NCBI RefSeq assembly: GCF_013394305.1
Contig: NZ_AP019810.1
Span: 3,048,344-3,112,343 of the forward strand
Length of the DNA stretch: 64,000 nucleotides
Reading direction: 5' to 3'
Origin: Enterococcus mundtii
GTDB lineage: Bacteria; Bacillota; Bacilli; Lactobacillales; Enterococcaceae
This document shows positions 30,471-43,320 of this stretch, piece by piece (the stretch's first letter is position 1; each line of letters starts with the position of its first letter). The notes beneath the pieces are model-generated. The model was not told where the DNA came from. It was given only the letters and a program-made list of their open reading frames with translations, and searched no databases. The position numbers and the translations under genes are program-made.

Positions 30471-33400
30471 TGCCAAAACGCACAGATATCAATAAAATCA
30501 TGGTGATCGGTTCTGGTCCGATCACCATTGGTCAAGCCGCTGAGTTTGACTATGCAGGTACACAGGCTTGTCTTGCTTTAAAAGAAGAAGGCTACGAAGT
30601 CGTCTTAGTCAACTCCAATCCAGCAACGATCATGACTGATAAAGAAATTGCCGATCAAGTCTACCTAGAACCAATCACATTAGAATTTGTCTCACGAATT
30701 TTGCGAAAAGAACGTCCTGATGCGATCTTACCGACATTAGGTGGGCAAACAGGTTTGAATATGGCGATGGAATTAGCTGAATCAGGAATCTTGGACGAAT
30801 TAGGCATCGAATTATTAGGGACGAAATTAAGTGCGATCGACCAAGCAGAAGATCGTGACTTGTTCAAAAAGTTGATGGAAGAATTAAATCAACCGATCCC
30901 AGAATCAGAAATCGTGACAACGGTGGAAGAAGCAGTCGCCTTTGCCAATAAAATCGGTTACCCGATCATCGTTCGACCAGCCTTCACATTAGGGGGGACT
31001 GGTGGTGGTATGTGTGAGAATGAAGCCGAACTACGACAAATCGCGGAAAATGGCTTGAGCTTGTCGCCCGTCACACAATGTTTGATTGAACGTAGTATTG
31101 CAGGCTTCAAGGAAATCGAATATGAAGTGATGCGCGACTCTGCCGATAATGCCATCGTTGTCTGCAACATGGAAAATTTCGATCCAGTCGGTATCCATAC
31201 AGGGGATTCAATCGTCTTTGCACCGAGTCAAACATTAGCAGACCATGAATATCAAATGTTAAGAGATGCGTCACTATCGATCATCCGTGCATTGAAAATC
31301 GAAGGTGGCTGTAACGTTCAGTTAGCATTAGACCCTCATAGTTTCAACTACTATGTCATCGAAGTGAACCCTCGTGTTTCACGCTCCTCTGCTTTAGCAA
31401 GTAAAGCGACCGGCTATCCGATCGCAAAATTAGCAGCTAAAATCGCGTTAGGCTTGACCTTGGATGAAATGAAAAATCCAGTAACAGGAACGACTTATGC
31501 AGAATTTGAGCCCGCATTGGATTATGTAGTAGCAAAAATCCCACGTTGGCCTTTCGACAAATTCGAAAACGGTGAACGTGTCTTAGGCACGCAAATGAAA
31601 GCAACCGGCGAAGTGATGGCGATCGGTCGTAACATCGAAGAATCTTTATTAAAAGCCGTTCGTTCATTAGAAATCGGGGCGCACCACCTTGAATTGCCAG
31701 AACTAAAGACAGTCAGTGAAGAACGTTTGATGGAGAAAATCGTCCGAGCACAAGATGATCGTTTATTCTACTTAGCCGAAGCGATCCGTCGTGGCTATCC
31801 GATCCAAGAATTGGCAGACTTGACGAAAATCGATTTATTCTTCTTGGATAAATTGTTGCATATCATTGAATTAGAAGAGGAGCTTTCGGCACAACCGAAT
31901 CAGCTGGATCTACTTCTTGCTGTGAAACAAAATGGCTTCACAGATCGCAAAATTGCGGAATTGTGGAAAACGACGACGGAAGCGATTCGCCAATTACGTA
32001 CGGAAAAGAACATTCAACCTGTTTACAAAATGGTCGATACGTGTGCTGCCGAATTTGAATCCCACACACCTTACTTCTATAGTACGTATGAAATCGAAAA
32101 TGAAAGCCATCGTTCAGAAAAACCTTCTGTTCTAGTACTTGGTTCTGGACCGATCCGTATCGGACAAGGGGTAGAATTTGATTATGCAACAGTTCATTCA
32201 GTCAAAGCCATTCAACAAGCAGGCTATGAAGCAATCATCATGAATAGTAATCCTGAAACCGTTTCGACAGATTTCTCGATTTCTGATAAACTTTACTTTG
32301 AGCCTTTGACTTTTGAAGATGTGATGAATGTCATCGAGTTGGAACAACCAATCGGTGTCATCGTCCAATTTGGAGGACAAACAGCGATCAATCTAGCTGA
32401 ACCATTAGCAAAAGCAGGTGTAAAAATCCTAGGCACAACGATCGAAGACCTTGATCGTGCGGAGAACCGTGATCTATTCGAACAAGCGTTACAAGAATTA
32501 GGGGTGCCTCAGCCACTAGGAGATACTGCGACAAGTAAAGAAGAAGCAGTTGCAGTTGCCAATAAAATCGGCTATCCAGTACTTGTTCGTCCAAGCTATG
32601 TCTTGGGAGGTCGGGCAATGGAGATCGTTGAGAACCAACGCGATCTAGAAGATTATATGGAACATGCGGTCAAAGCTTCACCAGAACATCCAGTCTTAGT
32701 CGATCGTTACTTGATCGGTAGTGAGTGCGAAGTCGATGCGATCTGTGATGGCGAAACCGTCTTGATCCCAGGAATCATGGAACATATCGAACGTTCAGGG
32801 GTCCATTCAGGCGATTCTATGGCGGTTTATCCACCACAAGCGCTGTCAGAGGAAATCAAGCAAACAATCGAAGATTACACGATCCGTTTAGCACGAGGGT
32901 TGAATTGTATCGGGATGATGAACATCCAATTCGTGATCCATGACAACCAAGTATATGTCATCGAAGTGAACCCACGTGCGAGTCGAACGGTTCCTTTCTT
33001 GAGCAAAGTGACGAATATCCCGATGGCACAGATCGCGACAAAAGCCATCTTAGGAGAAAAATTGAAAGACTTAGGCTATGAAGATGGTTTGTACCCTGAA
33101 ACTGCCAACGTCCATGTCAAAGCGCCAGTTTTCTCATTTACGAAGTTGCATAAAGTGGACACTTATTTAGGCCCAGAGATGAAGTCGACAGGTGAAGTCA
33201 TGGGTTCGGATCAAAACTTAGACAAAGCGCTGTATAAAGCGTTCGAAGCATCTGGTTTACGCTTGCCTGATTATGGTGCTGTCTTGTTTACGATCGCCGA
33301 TGAAACGAAAGAAGAAGCCTTAGGTCTAGCAAAACGCTTTGCAGAAATCGGCTATAGCTTATTGGCAACGAAAAATACCGCAGCTTTCTTTGAACAACAC

Positions 33401-33655
33401 GGACTTGTGGTGACACCAGTAGCTAAAATCTCTGAGGAAACAAAAGAGAAAAATGTCGTTGACCTGATTCGTGCGGGCAAAGCACAAGTGGTTGTCAATA
33501 CCATTGATAAAGATCGTGGGAATGCGTCAAAAGATGGTTTTATCATTCGACGTGAAGCAGTAGAGCATGGCACGCCATTGTTTACTTCCCTTGATACTGC
33601 GGATGCGATCGTCCGCGTGATGGAATCCCGAGCATTTTCAACACAAGCAATCTAA
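30470..33655 (+). CDS. carB: Carbamoyl-phosphate synthase large subunit
   Basis: 1061 residues with the duplicated ATP-grasp architecture: two synthetase halves that each start with a GSGPI(T/R)IGQ(A/G) motif (near 15 and 560), then the C-terminal allosteric domain (about 930-1061). It makes carbamoyl phosphate from bicarbonate, glutamine-derived ammonia and two ATP. Full length, no lesions. It ends ahead of an 85-base gap with a small palindrome. Confidence 0.97.
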   Translation: MPKRTDINKIMVIGSGPITIGQAAEFDYAGTQACLALKEEGYEVVLVNSNPATIMTDKEIADQVYLEPITLEFVSRILRKERPDAILPTLGGQTGLNMAMELAESGILDELGIELLGTKLSAIDQAEDRDLFKKLMEELNQPIPESEIVTTVEEAVAFANKIGYPIIVRPAFTLGGTGGGMCENEAELRQIAENGLSLSPVTQCLIERSIAGFKEIEYEVMRDSADNAIVVCNMENFDPVGIHTGDSIVFAPSQTLADHEYQMLRDASLSIIRALKIEGGCNVQLALDPHSFNYYVIEVNPRVSRSSALASKATGYPIAKLAAKIALGLTLDEMKNPVTGTTYAEFEPALDYVVAKIPRWPFDKFENGERVLGTQMKATGEVMAIGRNIEESLLKAVRSLEIGAHHLELPELKTVSEERLMEKIVRAQDDRLFYLAEAIRRGYPIQELADLTKIDLFFLDKLLHIIELEEELSAQPNQLDLLLAVKQNGFTDRKIAELWKTTTEAIRQLRTEKNIQPVYKMVDTCAAEFESHTPYFYSTYEIENESHRSEKPSVLVLGSGPIRIGQGVEFDYATVHSVKAIQQAGYEAIIMNSNPETVSTDFSISDKLYFEPLTFEDVMNVIELEQPIGVIVQFGGQTAINLAEPLAKAGVKILGTTIEDLDRAENRDLFEQALQELGVPQPLGDTATSKEEAVAVANKIGYPVLVRPSYVLGGRAMEIVENQRDLEDYMEHAVKASPEHPVLVDRYLIGSECEVDAICDGETVLIPGIMEHIERSGVHSGDSMAVYPPQALSEEIKQTIEDYTIRLARGLNCIGMMNIQFVIHDNQVYVIEVNPRASRTVPFLSKVTNIPMAQIATKAILGEKLKDLGYEDGLYPETANVHVKAPVFSFTKLHKVDTYLGPEMKSTGEVMGSDQNLDKALYKAFEASGLRLPDYGAVLFTIADETKEEALGLAKRFAEIGYSLLATKNTAAFFEQHGLVVTPVAKISEETKEKNVVDLIRAGKAQVVVNTIDKDRGNASKDGFIIRREAVEHGTPLFTSLDTADAIVRVMESRAFSTQAI

Positions 33656-33659
33656 TCGT

Positions 33660-33677
33660 GGAGGGCAATTGCCCTCC
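33660..33677. repeat. Perfect palindrome in the carB-pyrK gap
   Basis: GGAGGGCAATTGCCCTCC is an 18-base perfect palindrome, 5 bases after the carB stop, followed by TATTT. It may be a weak hairpin affecting mRNA stability or partial termination inside the operon. Confidence 0.5.
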
Positions 33678-33740
33678 TATTTAAAAAATGAAAAAAGCAA
33701 AGCAGTCTAGCGAAAAGTCCCAAAACATAGGAGTGTTAAG

Positions 33741-36150
<2,410 letters not shown>

Positions 36151-36153
36151 TCT

Positions 36154-36786
36154 ATGAATATCGAACAAACTATTGCCAAAGACCTTTTAGAAATCGAAGC
36201 TGTTTTCTTAAGCCCAAACCAACCATTTACTTGGGCAAGTGGCATCAAAAGCCCCATCTATTGTGACAATCGCATCACGATGAGTTATCCAAAAGTAAGA
36301 AAAGAAATCGCTCAAGGATTAGCTGAAAAAATCAAGCAAGAATTTCCAGAAGTCGAAGTGATTGCTGGAACGGCAACTGCAGGAATCCCTCATGCAGCAT
36401 GGGTAGCTGAGATCTTAGACTTACCAATGGTCTATATTCGCAGCAAAGCGAAAGCTCATGGCAAAGGGAACCAAATCGAAGGACGGATCTTCGAAGGACA
36501 AAAAATGGTGGTCATTGAAGATTTGATCTCAACAGGTGGAAGTGTACTAGAAGCCGCTGAAGCAGCGAAACGAGAAGGTGCGGATGTTTTAGGTGTCGCA
36601 GCTATCTTTACTTACGAGTTGCCAAAAGGAAAAGCTAACTTTGAAGCAGCGGGTCTACCATTGGTTACTTTGACGAATTATTCTGTGCTGATCGAATTTG
36701 CTTTAGAAAATAAAACCATCGACGAAACAGAATTAGCTTTACTAAAAGAATGGAAAAAAGATCCTGAGAACTGGGTGACGGATTAA
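36154..36786 (+). CDS. pyrE: Orotate phosphoribosyltransferase
   Basis: 210 residues. It joins orotate and PRPP to give OMP. The PRPP motif is [22 protein letters not shown] and KSPIYCDNR are family blocks. Last gene of the operon, followed by a clear terminator. Confidence 0.95.
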   Translation: MNIEQTIAKDLLEIEAVFLSPNQPFTWASGIKSPIYCDNRITMSYPKVRKEIAQGLAEKIKQEFPEVEVIAGTATAGIPHAAWVAEILDLPMVYIRSKAKAHGKGNQIEGRIFEGQKMVVIEDLISTGGSVLEAAEAAKREGADVLGVAAIFTYELPKGKANFEAAGLPLVTLTNYSVLIEFALENKTIDETELALLKEWKKDPENWVTD

Positions 36787-36790
36787 GTTG

Positions 36791-36832
36791 AAAAAAGGGC
36801 GGAAAACATTTGTTGTTTCAGCCCTTTTTCTA
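36791..36832 (+). terminator. Terminator of the pyr operon
   Basis: AAAAAAGGGCGGAAAACA (36791-36808) pairs with TGTTGTTTCAGCCCTTTTTC (36811-36830), ending in T residues. Confidence 0.85.
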
Positions 36833-36982
36833 TTTGTGGAATAGCTAAATCCTGATGATACATAGTAAAAACTATTCTTTTATAAATGAAAACCTCTAAA
36901 GATAATAAGCTGAAAATTTGCGAATTCAAGTTATTTAATGATAAGATTATCGGAAAAGTCATCTCAAGGAGGAGGAATCTTT

Positions 36983-37624
36983 ATGGGATTGAATGAATTT
37001 ATTTTAGGACTAAATAACTTAGAAAGAATCACACGGGCGCCAGGTTTCTTCAAACACACTGAACATACTGTTGCGGCTCATTCCTATCGTGTGGCTTCAA
37101 TTGCGCAAGTCTTAGGTGATATTGAAGAACTCCATGGGCAATCAATCGATTGGAAACTCTTGTATGAAAAAGCTTTGAACCATGATTACACTGAACGTTT
37201 TATCGGCGACATCAAAACTCCAGTAAAATATGCAAGTAAAGAGTTGCGGGGGATGCTACAGACTGTCGAAGAAAAAATGACGGATGAGTTCATCAATCAA
37301 GAAATTCCCGAAGCGTTACAAGACGTCTATCGTCGCCGCTTGTTCGAAGGAAAAGACGATACGGTCGAAGGCGAATTATTAGCAGTTTCAGATAAAATCG
37401 ATTTGTTGTACGAATCATTTGATGAGATCAGTAAAAATAATCCGGAGAAAGTCTATAAAGAGATGTTTATTGAGGCAGTCACAACGATCAAAGGCTTCGA
37501 CCATCGACCTTCCGTCCAATATTTTTTCAAGGAGATCTTTCCGGAGTTGCTCAATCAAGAATTCTATGGAAAAGAGGATTTCTTAGCAGCTGTTTCAAAC
37601 ATTGTCAAAAAAGAAAAAGAATAG
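36983..37624 (+). CDS. HD-domain hydrolase, YfbR-like
   Basis: 213 residues from the ATG at 36983, with AAGGAGGAGG upstream; an ATG at 36938 would place that site inside the gene. Metal-binding HD residues lie in TVAAHSYRV and NHDYTERFIGD, with a later Asp in AVSDKIDLL. The family includes 5'-deoxyribonucleotidases such as YfbR, so a nucleotide house-cleaning role is plausible. 41 bases precede the carbonic anhydrase gene, so the two may share a transcript. Confidence 0.8.
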   Translation: MGLNEFILGLNNLERITRAPGFFKHTEHTVAAHSYRVASIAQVLGDIEELHGQSIDWKLLYEKALNHDYTERFIGDIKTPVKYASKELRGMLQTVEEKMTDEFINQEIPEALQDVYRRRLFEGKDDTVEGELLAVSDKIDLLYESFDEISKNNPEKVYKEMFIEAVTTIKGFDHRPSVQYFFKEIFPELLNQEFYGKEDFLAAVSNIVKKEKE

Positions 37625-37665
37625 TCGAAGTGCCTTGTAGGTAACTGATTCAGGAGGAATTTTAG

Positions 37666-38367
37666 TTGAAGAAGAATATGGATGTTGAGTGGGGTTATTC
37701 TGGTGAAAGAGGACCGGAACATTGGGCAGGATTGTGCGATTGGTTTGCAAAAGGAGCCGAATTTGAGTGGCAATCGCCCATTTCTCTAGTTACATGTGAA
37801 GAAAGCAGTGACACGAAAGAAACACTGTCTTTTCATTATCAGAAGCAACGCTTCACGGATAAGGAGTTCAAGAACACGATCCATCTTGTGCCATACGATC
37901 AAATCAGTTACGTTCTTTTCAATGAAGACAAATACTATTTGACCGACATCCATTTTCATATGCCGTCAGAACACGTCATCAATGGGAAACAAGAAGATAT
38001 CGAGTTTCACTTTGTCCATACGAACGAACGACAAGAAAACTTAGTGGTTGGTGCGATGTACCATCTATCAAATGATGAGGGTTGGTTGTACGATCGCCAA
38101 AATGGCGACAAATGGGATCTCGATGCCCATGAGCATTGGACCGATGCCTCTGTCTTTTTCCCTGAGCAGAAAAGTCATTATCATTACGTTGGTTCATTGA
38201 CCACTCCGCCAACGAGTGGGCCGATCCAATGGTTCGTCATGGATCAAGTCGGTCAATTGAATCGTGATTTTTTGATCCCATTCAAAGGACAATATGCGCA
38301 ACCAAATAATCGTCCATTACAACCACTAAAGGAACGAAAAATTTATTATTACAAGGGGACGAAATGA
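37666..38367 (+). CDS. Alpha-class carbonic anhydrase
   Basis: 233 residues, TTG start with AGGAGGAATT. It hydrates CO2 to bicarbonate. The zinc histidines are visible in DIHFHMPSEH (HxH) and IEFHFVHT; YVGSLTTPPTSGPIQWFVM is the conserved substrate-pocket segment. Unusually for alpha-CAs there is no signal peptide, so it should be cytosolic. It overlaps the LysR gene by 4 bases (ATGA), suggesting the two are expressed together. Confidence 0.92.
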   Translation: MKKNMDVEWGYSGERGPEHWAGLCDWFAKGAEFEWQSPISLVTCEESSDTKETLSFHYQKQRFTDKEFKNTIHLVPYDQISYVLFNEDKYYLTDIHFHMPSEHVINGKQEDIEFHFVHTNERQENLVVGAMYHLSNDEGWLYDRQNGDKWDLDAHEHWTDASVFFPEQKSHYHYVGSLTTPPTSGPIQWFVMDQVGQLNRDFLIPFKGQYAQPNNRPLQPLKERKIYYYKGTK

Positions 38368-39266
38368 ACATCCAACAATTGAAATATGTCACTGCGGTAG
38401 CGAATAATGGAAGTTTTCGAGAAGCAGCAAAAAAATTGTTTGTTTCTCAACCAAGCCTTTCTGCAGCGATCAAAGAATTGGAAAATGAATTAAGTATCAC
38501 TTTATTTACCCGCACGAATCGAGGTGCCTATCTAACAGAAGATGGTCAAGCCTTTTTAAAACGGGCGGAACGGATTTTAGTACAATTAGATTCTTTGGAA
38601 AACTATTACCAAAAAAGTGAAAAGCGAGAAAGCTTTTCGATTGCTTCACAACACTATGATTTTCTAGGACCATTGACTGCGCAACTGATCGAGACGTTTA
38701 AAGCAGAAGTGAAGCAGTTTCGGATCATGGAAACGACAACAGCAAACGTGATCGAAGAAGTCCAACAGCAGCAAAGCGAGTTAGGTATCCTTTATATGAA
38801 TGACCATAATCGCACAGGGATCAAGCGTTACTTAGAACAAGGGGAATTAGTCGCGCAGTCTTTAGGAACATTTAAGACCCATATCTTTCTTAGACAGCGC
38901 CATCCACTTGCCCAGCAAGAAGAAATAAAGGTAGAAGAGTTAGCAGCATTTCCACAAGTTCGGTTTACACAAGATGGCAATAATTTTCCTTACTTTTATG
39001 AAGATCTAATTGAGATCCCTGAACAAGAATCGGTGATCTATACGAGTGACCGTGGCACGTTGATGAACATTGTGTTAGAAACAGATGCCTATGCTTCAGG
39101 CTCTGGCATCGTGATCGGGGAGATCAAAGAATATTTACGCTTGATTCCTTTAGCGGATAGTCCGATGAATGAGTTATATGTCATTTATTCTGGAAAGCAG
39201 CCATTAAGTGATATCGCCAAGAAGTTTATCACAAGTATCCAACAGGTGATGAAACAGGTGAAGTGA
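38364..39266 (+). CDS. LysR family transcriptional regulator
   Basis: 300 residues. The N-terminal winged HTH is typical: MNIQQLKYV, GSFREAAKKLFVSQPSLSAAI, then TRTNRGAYLTEDG. The C-terminal ligand domain follows from about residue 90. Coupled to the carbonic anhydrase gene, which it may regulate, although LysR genes are more often divergent from their targets. Inducer unknown. Confidence 0.9.
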   Translation: MNIQQLKYVTAVANNGSFREAAKKLFVSQPSLSAAIKELENELSITLFTRTNRGAYLTEDGQAFLKRAERILVQLDSLENYYQKSEKRESFSIASQHYDFLGPLTAQLIETFKAEVKQFRIMETTTANVIEEVQQQQSELGILYMNDHNRTGIKRYLEQGELVAQSLGTFKTHIFLRQRHPLAQQEEIKVEELAAFPQVRFTQDGNNFPYFYEDLIEIPEQESVIYTSDRGTLMNIVLETDAYASGSGIVIGEIKEYLRLIPLADSPMNELYVIYSGKQPLSDIAKKFITSIQQVMKQVK

Positions 39267-39311
39267 ACGTTTAAAATCGAATCAATCCTTTCATTGGAAA
39301 AGAAGGTAAAG

Positions 39312-39362
39312 CAAAAGATAAGTCGTGAAATCAGTGAATGTTGATTTCAGGCTTATTTTTTT
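39312..39362 (+). terminator. Terminator after the LysR gene
   Basis: AAGATAAGTCGTGAAATCA pairs imperfectly with TGATTTCAGGCTTATTTTTT, ending in a T run at 39354-39361. Confidence 0.75.
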
Positions 39363-39474
39363 GTTCTTTCAAGTCTGACTGTATTGTTGCAGTAAAGTAC
39401 ATAATATCATTAATAAAACGATCGGTAACGATTTCATCATCGGTTTATCAATAATGATAAAGGGGATCAGCAAA

Positions 39475-40410
39475 ATGAAAAAAGTAATTAAATTAATGTT
39501 AGGAGTAGTGGGAGCGACGAGTGTAGGACTATTTAAAGGGGAGTCTGTTGCTTGTGCGGATGATTCGCTTCCACAAATCGGAGAAGGGTATTTGAAATCG
39601 GTCAATCAAAGCACGATCGATCGCATGAGTACGATGGCCTTTGCTTTATCCTACCAAATGTATCAATGGGGAGATATTGGTGTGAATGAAAGACTCACTG
39701 GCAATGAATACAATCCAAAAAATGTGTCCAGTCAATCCTATTCAGTAGGAGTCAATAGTGATATGGGAACGAAACAAACGTCAAAAACTGTGAATACAAG
39801 TGTTTTTCATAATCAAACAAATCAAGATCAAACGTTTACCACACCTTCTTATACCGAAACTTATATAGATTCGATTACGACATCAACCACACATTCTGCA
39901 GGTATTTTTACATCAGCGAGTACTGAAATCAGTGTACCAATGTTTGGTTCGGCAAGTATGGGTCTTGAATTAAGTTACAATTTTAGTACAACCACTTCGC
40001 ATACACGGGAGACACAAAAAGGCTGGACTGTTCCTGGTCAAGCCATCAATGTTCGACCGGGACATACAGTCGAAGTCAATTGGGTATTTTATACGGGTGA
40101 AGCAACAGGAACGGTTGATTTGCAAGAACGCATCCGAGCAGATATCCCATACAAAAAAGATGCTGCTGGGCGCATCCATACATATGGACTTGGAACGGTA
40201 GTTGGCGACCGCCAAGTGCTGTCATATAGTTATTGGGATCGCTATATCACAGAAACTCGTAATAACTGGAAGAAAGTCGATGCAAATGTGGCAGGACATA
40301 AAATTGGTGCTGGTACCTATCGTGTCGATTATGGTTCAGGATTTGTCTTAGAAGCCTTTGACCGTACAACTGGCACAAAAGAAATCATTGCGACAGGCTA
40401 CCAATTTTAA
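39475..40410 (+). CDS. Putative secreted aerolysin-like (ETX/MTX2) beta-pore-forming toxin
   Basis: 311 residues from the ATG at 39475, with AAAGGGG upstream. Signal peptide 1-28, likely cut after VACA before DDSLPQ (a lipobox is less likely because Ser is at -3). The mature part is rich in Ser/Thr with alternating polar/apolar strands; the stretch at about 125-185 (TETYIDSITTSTTHS, then FTSASTEISVP and LELSYNFSTTTS) resembles the membrane-inserting and cap strands of the ETX/MTX2 family. A conserved-type segment VPGQAINVRPGHTVEVNWVF follows. Monocistronic, with its own terminator. Family placement is from pattern recognition; host target unknown. Confidence 0.7.
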   Translation: MKKVIKLMLGVVGATSVGLFKGESVACADDSLPQIGEGYLKSVNQSTIDRMSTMAFALSYQMYQWGDIGVNERLTGNEYNPKNVSSQSYSVGVNSDMGTKQTSKTVNTSVFHNQTNQDQTFTTPSYTETYIDSITTSTTHSAGIFTSASTEISVPMFGSASMGLELSYNFSTTTSHTRETQKGWTVPGQAINVRPGHTVEVNWVFYTGEATGTVDLQERIRADIPYKKDAAGRIHTYGLGTVVGDRQVLSYSYWDRYITETRNNWKKVDANVAGHKIGAGTYRVDYGSGFVLEAFDRTTGTKEIIATGYQF

Positions 40411-40433
40411 TTGAAGATAGTTTTAAACACACA

Positions 40434-40481
40434 AAAAAACCGATCGTCAGAAGTCATGACTTCTTGACGTCGGTTTTTTTA
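40434..40481. terminator. Bidirectional terminator between toxin gene and rqcH
   Basis: AAAAAACCGA...CGTCAGAAGTCA pairs with TGACTTCTTGACGTCGGTTTTTTT; A-rich and T-rich flanks make it usable by both convergent genes. Confidence 0.88.
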
Positions 40482-40487
40482 GCAAAA

Positions 40488-42188
40488 TCAATCTTTCGTC
40501 ATTGCTTGGATTTTTTCTTCTTCTGGCGTCACAATGATCGTTTTTTGGTTTTCGTAAATCACATATCCTGGTTTAGCGCCATTCGGTTTGCGAATATGTT
40601 TGACTTGCACTAGATCCACAGGCACTTGTGCAGAGTGGCGATATTTGGAGTAATACGCAGCTAGTTCAGCAGCTTCCGTAATGGTTTCATCAGAAGGCTG
40701 ATCACTCTTGATGATCACGTGAGACCCTGGAATGTTTTGCGCGTGCAACCAGTGATCCGTTTTTCTTGCAGTTTTCATGGTTAATTGATCATTTTGCAGA
40801 TTGTTTTTACCAACTAAAATCTCAGTGCCGTCAGAAGAGAAGTAGCGATCAGGTTGAGAAGGTTTTGCTTTCTTTTGTTTTTTGTTTGTTTTCTTTTTCA
40901 AGTAGCCCTCTGATAATAGCTCTTCTTTGATCACTTCGATATCCATCGGTCCAGCAATCTCCAATTGCGAAAGGACAGATTCAAGGTACTGGATCTCGCT
41001 TTTCGCTTCTTCGATTTGTTTCCCGATCAATTTGACCGCATTTTTAAGTTTTTGGTAGCGATGAAAGTACTTTTGCGCATTCTGATTAGGTGTTAAGGCG
41101 GGATCAAGAGCAATCCGGATTGGTTGATTCTCTTCATAATAATTCGCCAAGGTCACTTCAGTCGCGCCACGAGGAACTTGAGTCATGAAAGTCGTCAATA
41201 GTTCGCCATCACGACGAAACTCTTCCGCATTTTCTGAATCAAGCAAGGTCTGCTCGCGCTTTTTCAATTTATTGCGATTACGTTTCAGTTCATTTTCGAT
41301 TTTACGGATCAGTTCGCCGCCTTGTTGTTTTGCTCGATCTTTTTCCGCTTTTTCCTGATAAAACGCATCTAACAACGCGCTTAATGTGGCGTATTCTTGT
41401 GCTGAATCGGCTTGTTTTGCCAATTCTTGATAAGCAATCGGCGTAAAGTATTCTTTTGTGCCGACTTCATAGTGTGTGGGTGTAGGTTGATTGATCGCAG
41501 TAAAGAATTCTTCCCAGACAGCCATTTTTTCATTCGGTCGCTGATTGATCCGTTCGACTAATTCTAATGCAGTGTCGTGACCTAATCCTTGAAATGCTTG
41601 TTGTAGTGCTTTTGCATTTGGCTCGATTTTTGATAGGCGTTCAAATACTTGTTCTTTTGTTGCTTCAAAAGGATCAAGTACCGCTTGTTCAGGTGGTGCG
41701 ACATATTCGACACCAGGGAGTAACGAACGATACGTGTTTTGTGAGCTGCCGATATGTTTGATCGCTTCTAGGATCTTTTGTGTTTGTTGATTCACTAAAA
41801 CGATGGTACTGTGTCGTCCCATCAATTCAACGATCAAAACAATATTTTGTAAGTCGCCTAGTTCATCCCGCTTTGAAAAATGGAAGTGGATCACTCGGTC
41901 ATTTTTGATTTGCTTGATATTTTCTAAAATCGCACCATCTAAATGTTTACGCAACATCATCACGAAGTTCGGTGGATTTTCTGGATTTTGATAATCGATC
42001 TCTGTGATCTGGACACGGGCATAGCTTGGATGAGCAGATAACAACAATCGGTGGTTCTTTCCACGAGAACGAATCACCAAAATGATTTCATTTTCATACG
42101 GTTGGTGGATCTTTGAGACCCGACCAGATAATAGTGTTTCGCGCAATTCATGGATCATTGCATGGGTAAATACACCATCAAAGGACAT
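40488..42188 (-). CDS. rqcH: Rqc2/NEMF homologue RqcH (NFACT protein, also called FbpA)
   Basis: 566 residues, ribosome-associated quality control factor that adds alanine tails to nascent chains on split 50S subunits; also reported as a fibronectin-binding protein. Order: NFACT-N from the start (SFDGVFTHAMIHELRE, residues 2-17), a long coiled coil (about 280-430) and the C-terminal NFACT-R domain with HWLHAQNIPGSHVIIKS (about 490). Full length. Convergent with the pore-forming toxin gene. Confidence 0.92.
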   Translation of the reverse strand: MSFDGVFTHAMIHELRETLLSGRVSKIHQPYENEIILVIRSRGKNHRLLLSAHPSYARVQITEIDYQNPENPPNFVMMLRKHLDGAILENIKQIKNDRVIHFHFSKRDELGDLQNIVLIVELMGRHSTIVLVNQQTQKILEAIKHIGSSQNTYRSLLPGVEYVAPPEQAVLDPFEATKEQVFERLSKIEPNAKALQQAFQGLGHDTALELVERINQRPNEKMAVWEEFFTAINQPTPTHYEVGTKEYFTPIAYQELAKQADSAQEYATLSALLDAFYQEKAEKDRAKQQGGELIRKIENELKRNRNKLKKREQTLLDSENAEEFRRDGELLTTFMTQVPRGATEVTLANYYEENQPIRIALDPALTPNQNAQKYFHRYQKLKNAVKLIGKQIEEAKSEIQYLESVLSQLEIAGPMDIEVIKEELLSEGYLKKKTNKKQKKAKPSQPDRYFSSDGTEILVGKNNLQNDQLTMKTARKTDHWLHAQNIPGSHVIIKSDQPSDETITEAAELAAYYSKYRHSAQVPVDLVQVKHIRKPNGAKPGYVIYENQKTIIVTPEEEKIQAMTKD

Positions 42189-42380
42189 GATTCATTCCTC
42201 ATTTCTATTCATAAGTACACTTATTATAACGAAAAAAGAAAGGAAAGACCAATGGACCGGATGATTTCTTCTGTAAAAGAGAGAATAAAGAAAGAAATTA
42301 CATGAAAAACTAGTGTTTTATTTCGTTCTTTCGCTTGATTTTAGGTATAATTAGAGAAAGAACAGGTGGGGGAAAAGAAG

Positions 42381-43007
42381 ATGCAGCGATTAATGGTAGA
42401 TATAAAGGATAAAATCATAATGAGCTACACGAATTTATCAGAGGATTTTGAGCAACATCCTCAAAAATATTTCAGACGGATCGGTCTTCTTTTGAGCTGT
42501 TCATTTTTGTTGACGGTCGCGATGTTTTTCTTGCCGAGTAAAATCAAAGAAGCACAGGTGGATTCATTGATCTATTCCTCGATACACTCCGAAAAGTTAC
42601 AGCCTTTGCCATTTTCTTCCGCGCATCAAGAGATCACTGATAGTCGAGCCATCTCTGTCATGTTTAGTCTGCCGAAGGGTGAACTTTACAAGCAAGTGGT
42701 GGATATATTTGAAGATCCGCAACAAAGTAGTGAATTGAATCGAACGATTTTCTTCTATCCACTCGTTTATGATACCCAAGAATTAGAACAACGTTATGGG
42801 ATCGAAAAAGATAAAATCACTATTATTTTCTTTGATGGCGGAAAAGAGAGAAATCGCTTAGTCCTTTCTGACCAAAGTAAAGAGGAACTTGAGAAAACCT
42901 TGGTTCCTGCATTGAATCGATTGCCACTGATCAACATCAAACAACTTGAAAAAGAATTAGCAAACGGCGAACAAGCGGAAGAAACAACAGAGAGTACCTT
43001 GGAGTAA
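42381..43007 (+). CDS. Single-pass membrane protein, function unknown
   Basis: 208 residues from the ATG at 42381, preceded by AGGTGGGGG; a GTG 15 bases earlier overlaps that site. A cytosolic N-terminal part of about 35 residues is followed by one membrane helix (RIGLLLSCSFLLTVAMFFL) and an extracellular domain of about 150 residues with a Glu/Thr-rich end. No family recognised. Divergent from rqcH. Confidence 0.6.
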   Translation: MQRLMVDIKDKIIMSYTNLSEDFEQHPQKYFRRIGLLLSCSFLLTVAMFFLPSKIKEAQVDSLIYSSIHSEKLQPLPFSSAHQEITDSRAISVMFSLPKGELYKQVVDIFEDPQQSSELNRTIFFYPLVYDTQELEQRYGIEKDKITIIFFDGGKERNRLVLSDQSKEELEKTLVPALNRLPLINIKQLEKELANGEQAEETTESTLE

Positions 43008-43062
43008 TTGTAGCGAAATACTTAGTGATAAATAACAAAAAGTCAAAAAAATAAAAAATTAG

Positions 43063-43091
43063 TTGACGGATAAATAAAATTCGATTAGACT
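43063..43091 (+). promoter_or_regulatory. Promoter of the trpXYZ leader transcript
   Basis: TTGACG (43063-43068) and TAGACT (43086-43091) with a 17-base spacer; transcription would begin about 30 bases before the leader peptide. Confidence 0.65.
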
Positions 43092-43124
43092 TAGGATAAC
43101 ACTTAAAGGAAAGGATGGTCCAAG

Positions 43125-43187
43125 ATGAACTTATCAATTCAATTTTTATCAGAACATAAAAATAATTGGCGTAACTGGCGTAGATAA
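43125..43187 (+). CDS. Tryptophan-sensing leader peptide (20 residues)
   Basis: ATG with AAAGGAAAGGATGG upstream encodes 20 residues ending H-K-N-N-W-R-N-W-R-R and TAA. Trp codons are at 43167-43169 and 43176-43178, two in the last six residues, while Trp is rare by chance. It sits directly ahead of alternative RNA hairpins and the tryptophan transporter genes, so I read it as a sensor whose translation stalls when Trp-tRNA is scarce. Confidence 0.8.
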   Translation: MNLSIQFLSEHKNNWRNWRR

Positions 43188-43314
43188 GTTGTATCAAGGG
43201 CGAACTTTTTCGTAGATACAACTTTTTAGAGTACAACAATGTACGATTCTAAAGTTTGTATCTATGCTGGACAAGAATTTGACGACCGCATAGATGGCTC
43301 TATGCGGTTTTTTG
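43188..43314 (+). promoter_or_regulatory. Translation-dependent attenuator of trpXYZ
   Basis: Five segments can pair in alternative ways: 1 GTTGTATC (43188-43195); 2 GATACAAC (43215-43222); 3 TTGTATCTATGC (43256-43267); 4 GCATAGAT (43288-43295); 5 TCTATGCGGT (43299-43308). 1:2 and 3:4 exclude 2:3 and the terminator 4:5 (ACCGCATAGA with TCTATGCGGT, then T). A ribosome finishing the leader at 43185-43187 would cover segment 1, giving 2:3 and termination. One stalled at the first Trp codon leaves 1 free, giving 1:2 plus 3:4 and read-through. The pairing is direct; the mechanism is inferred. Confidence 0.75.
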
Positions 43315-43320
43315 TTGGTA

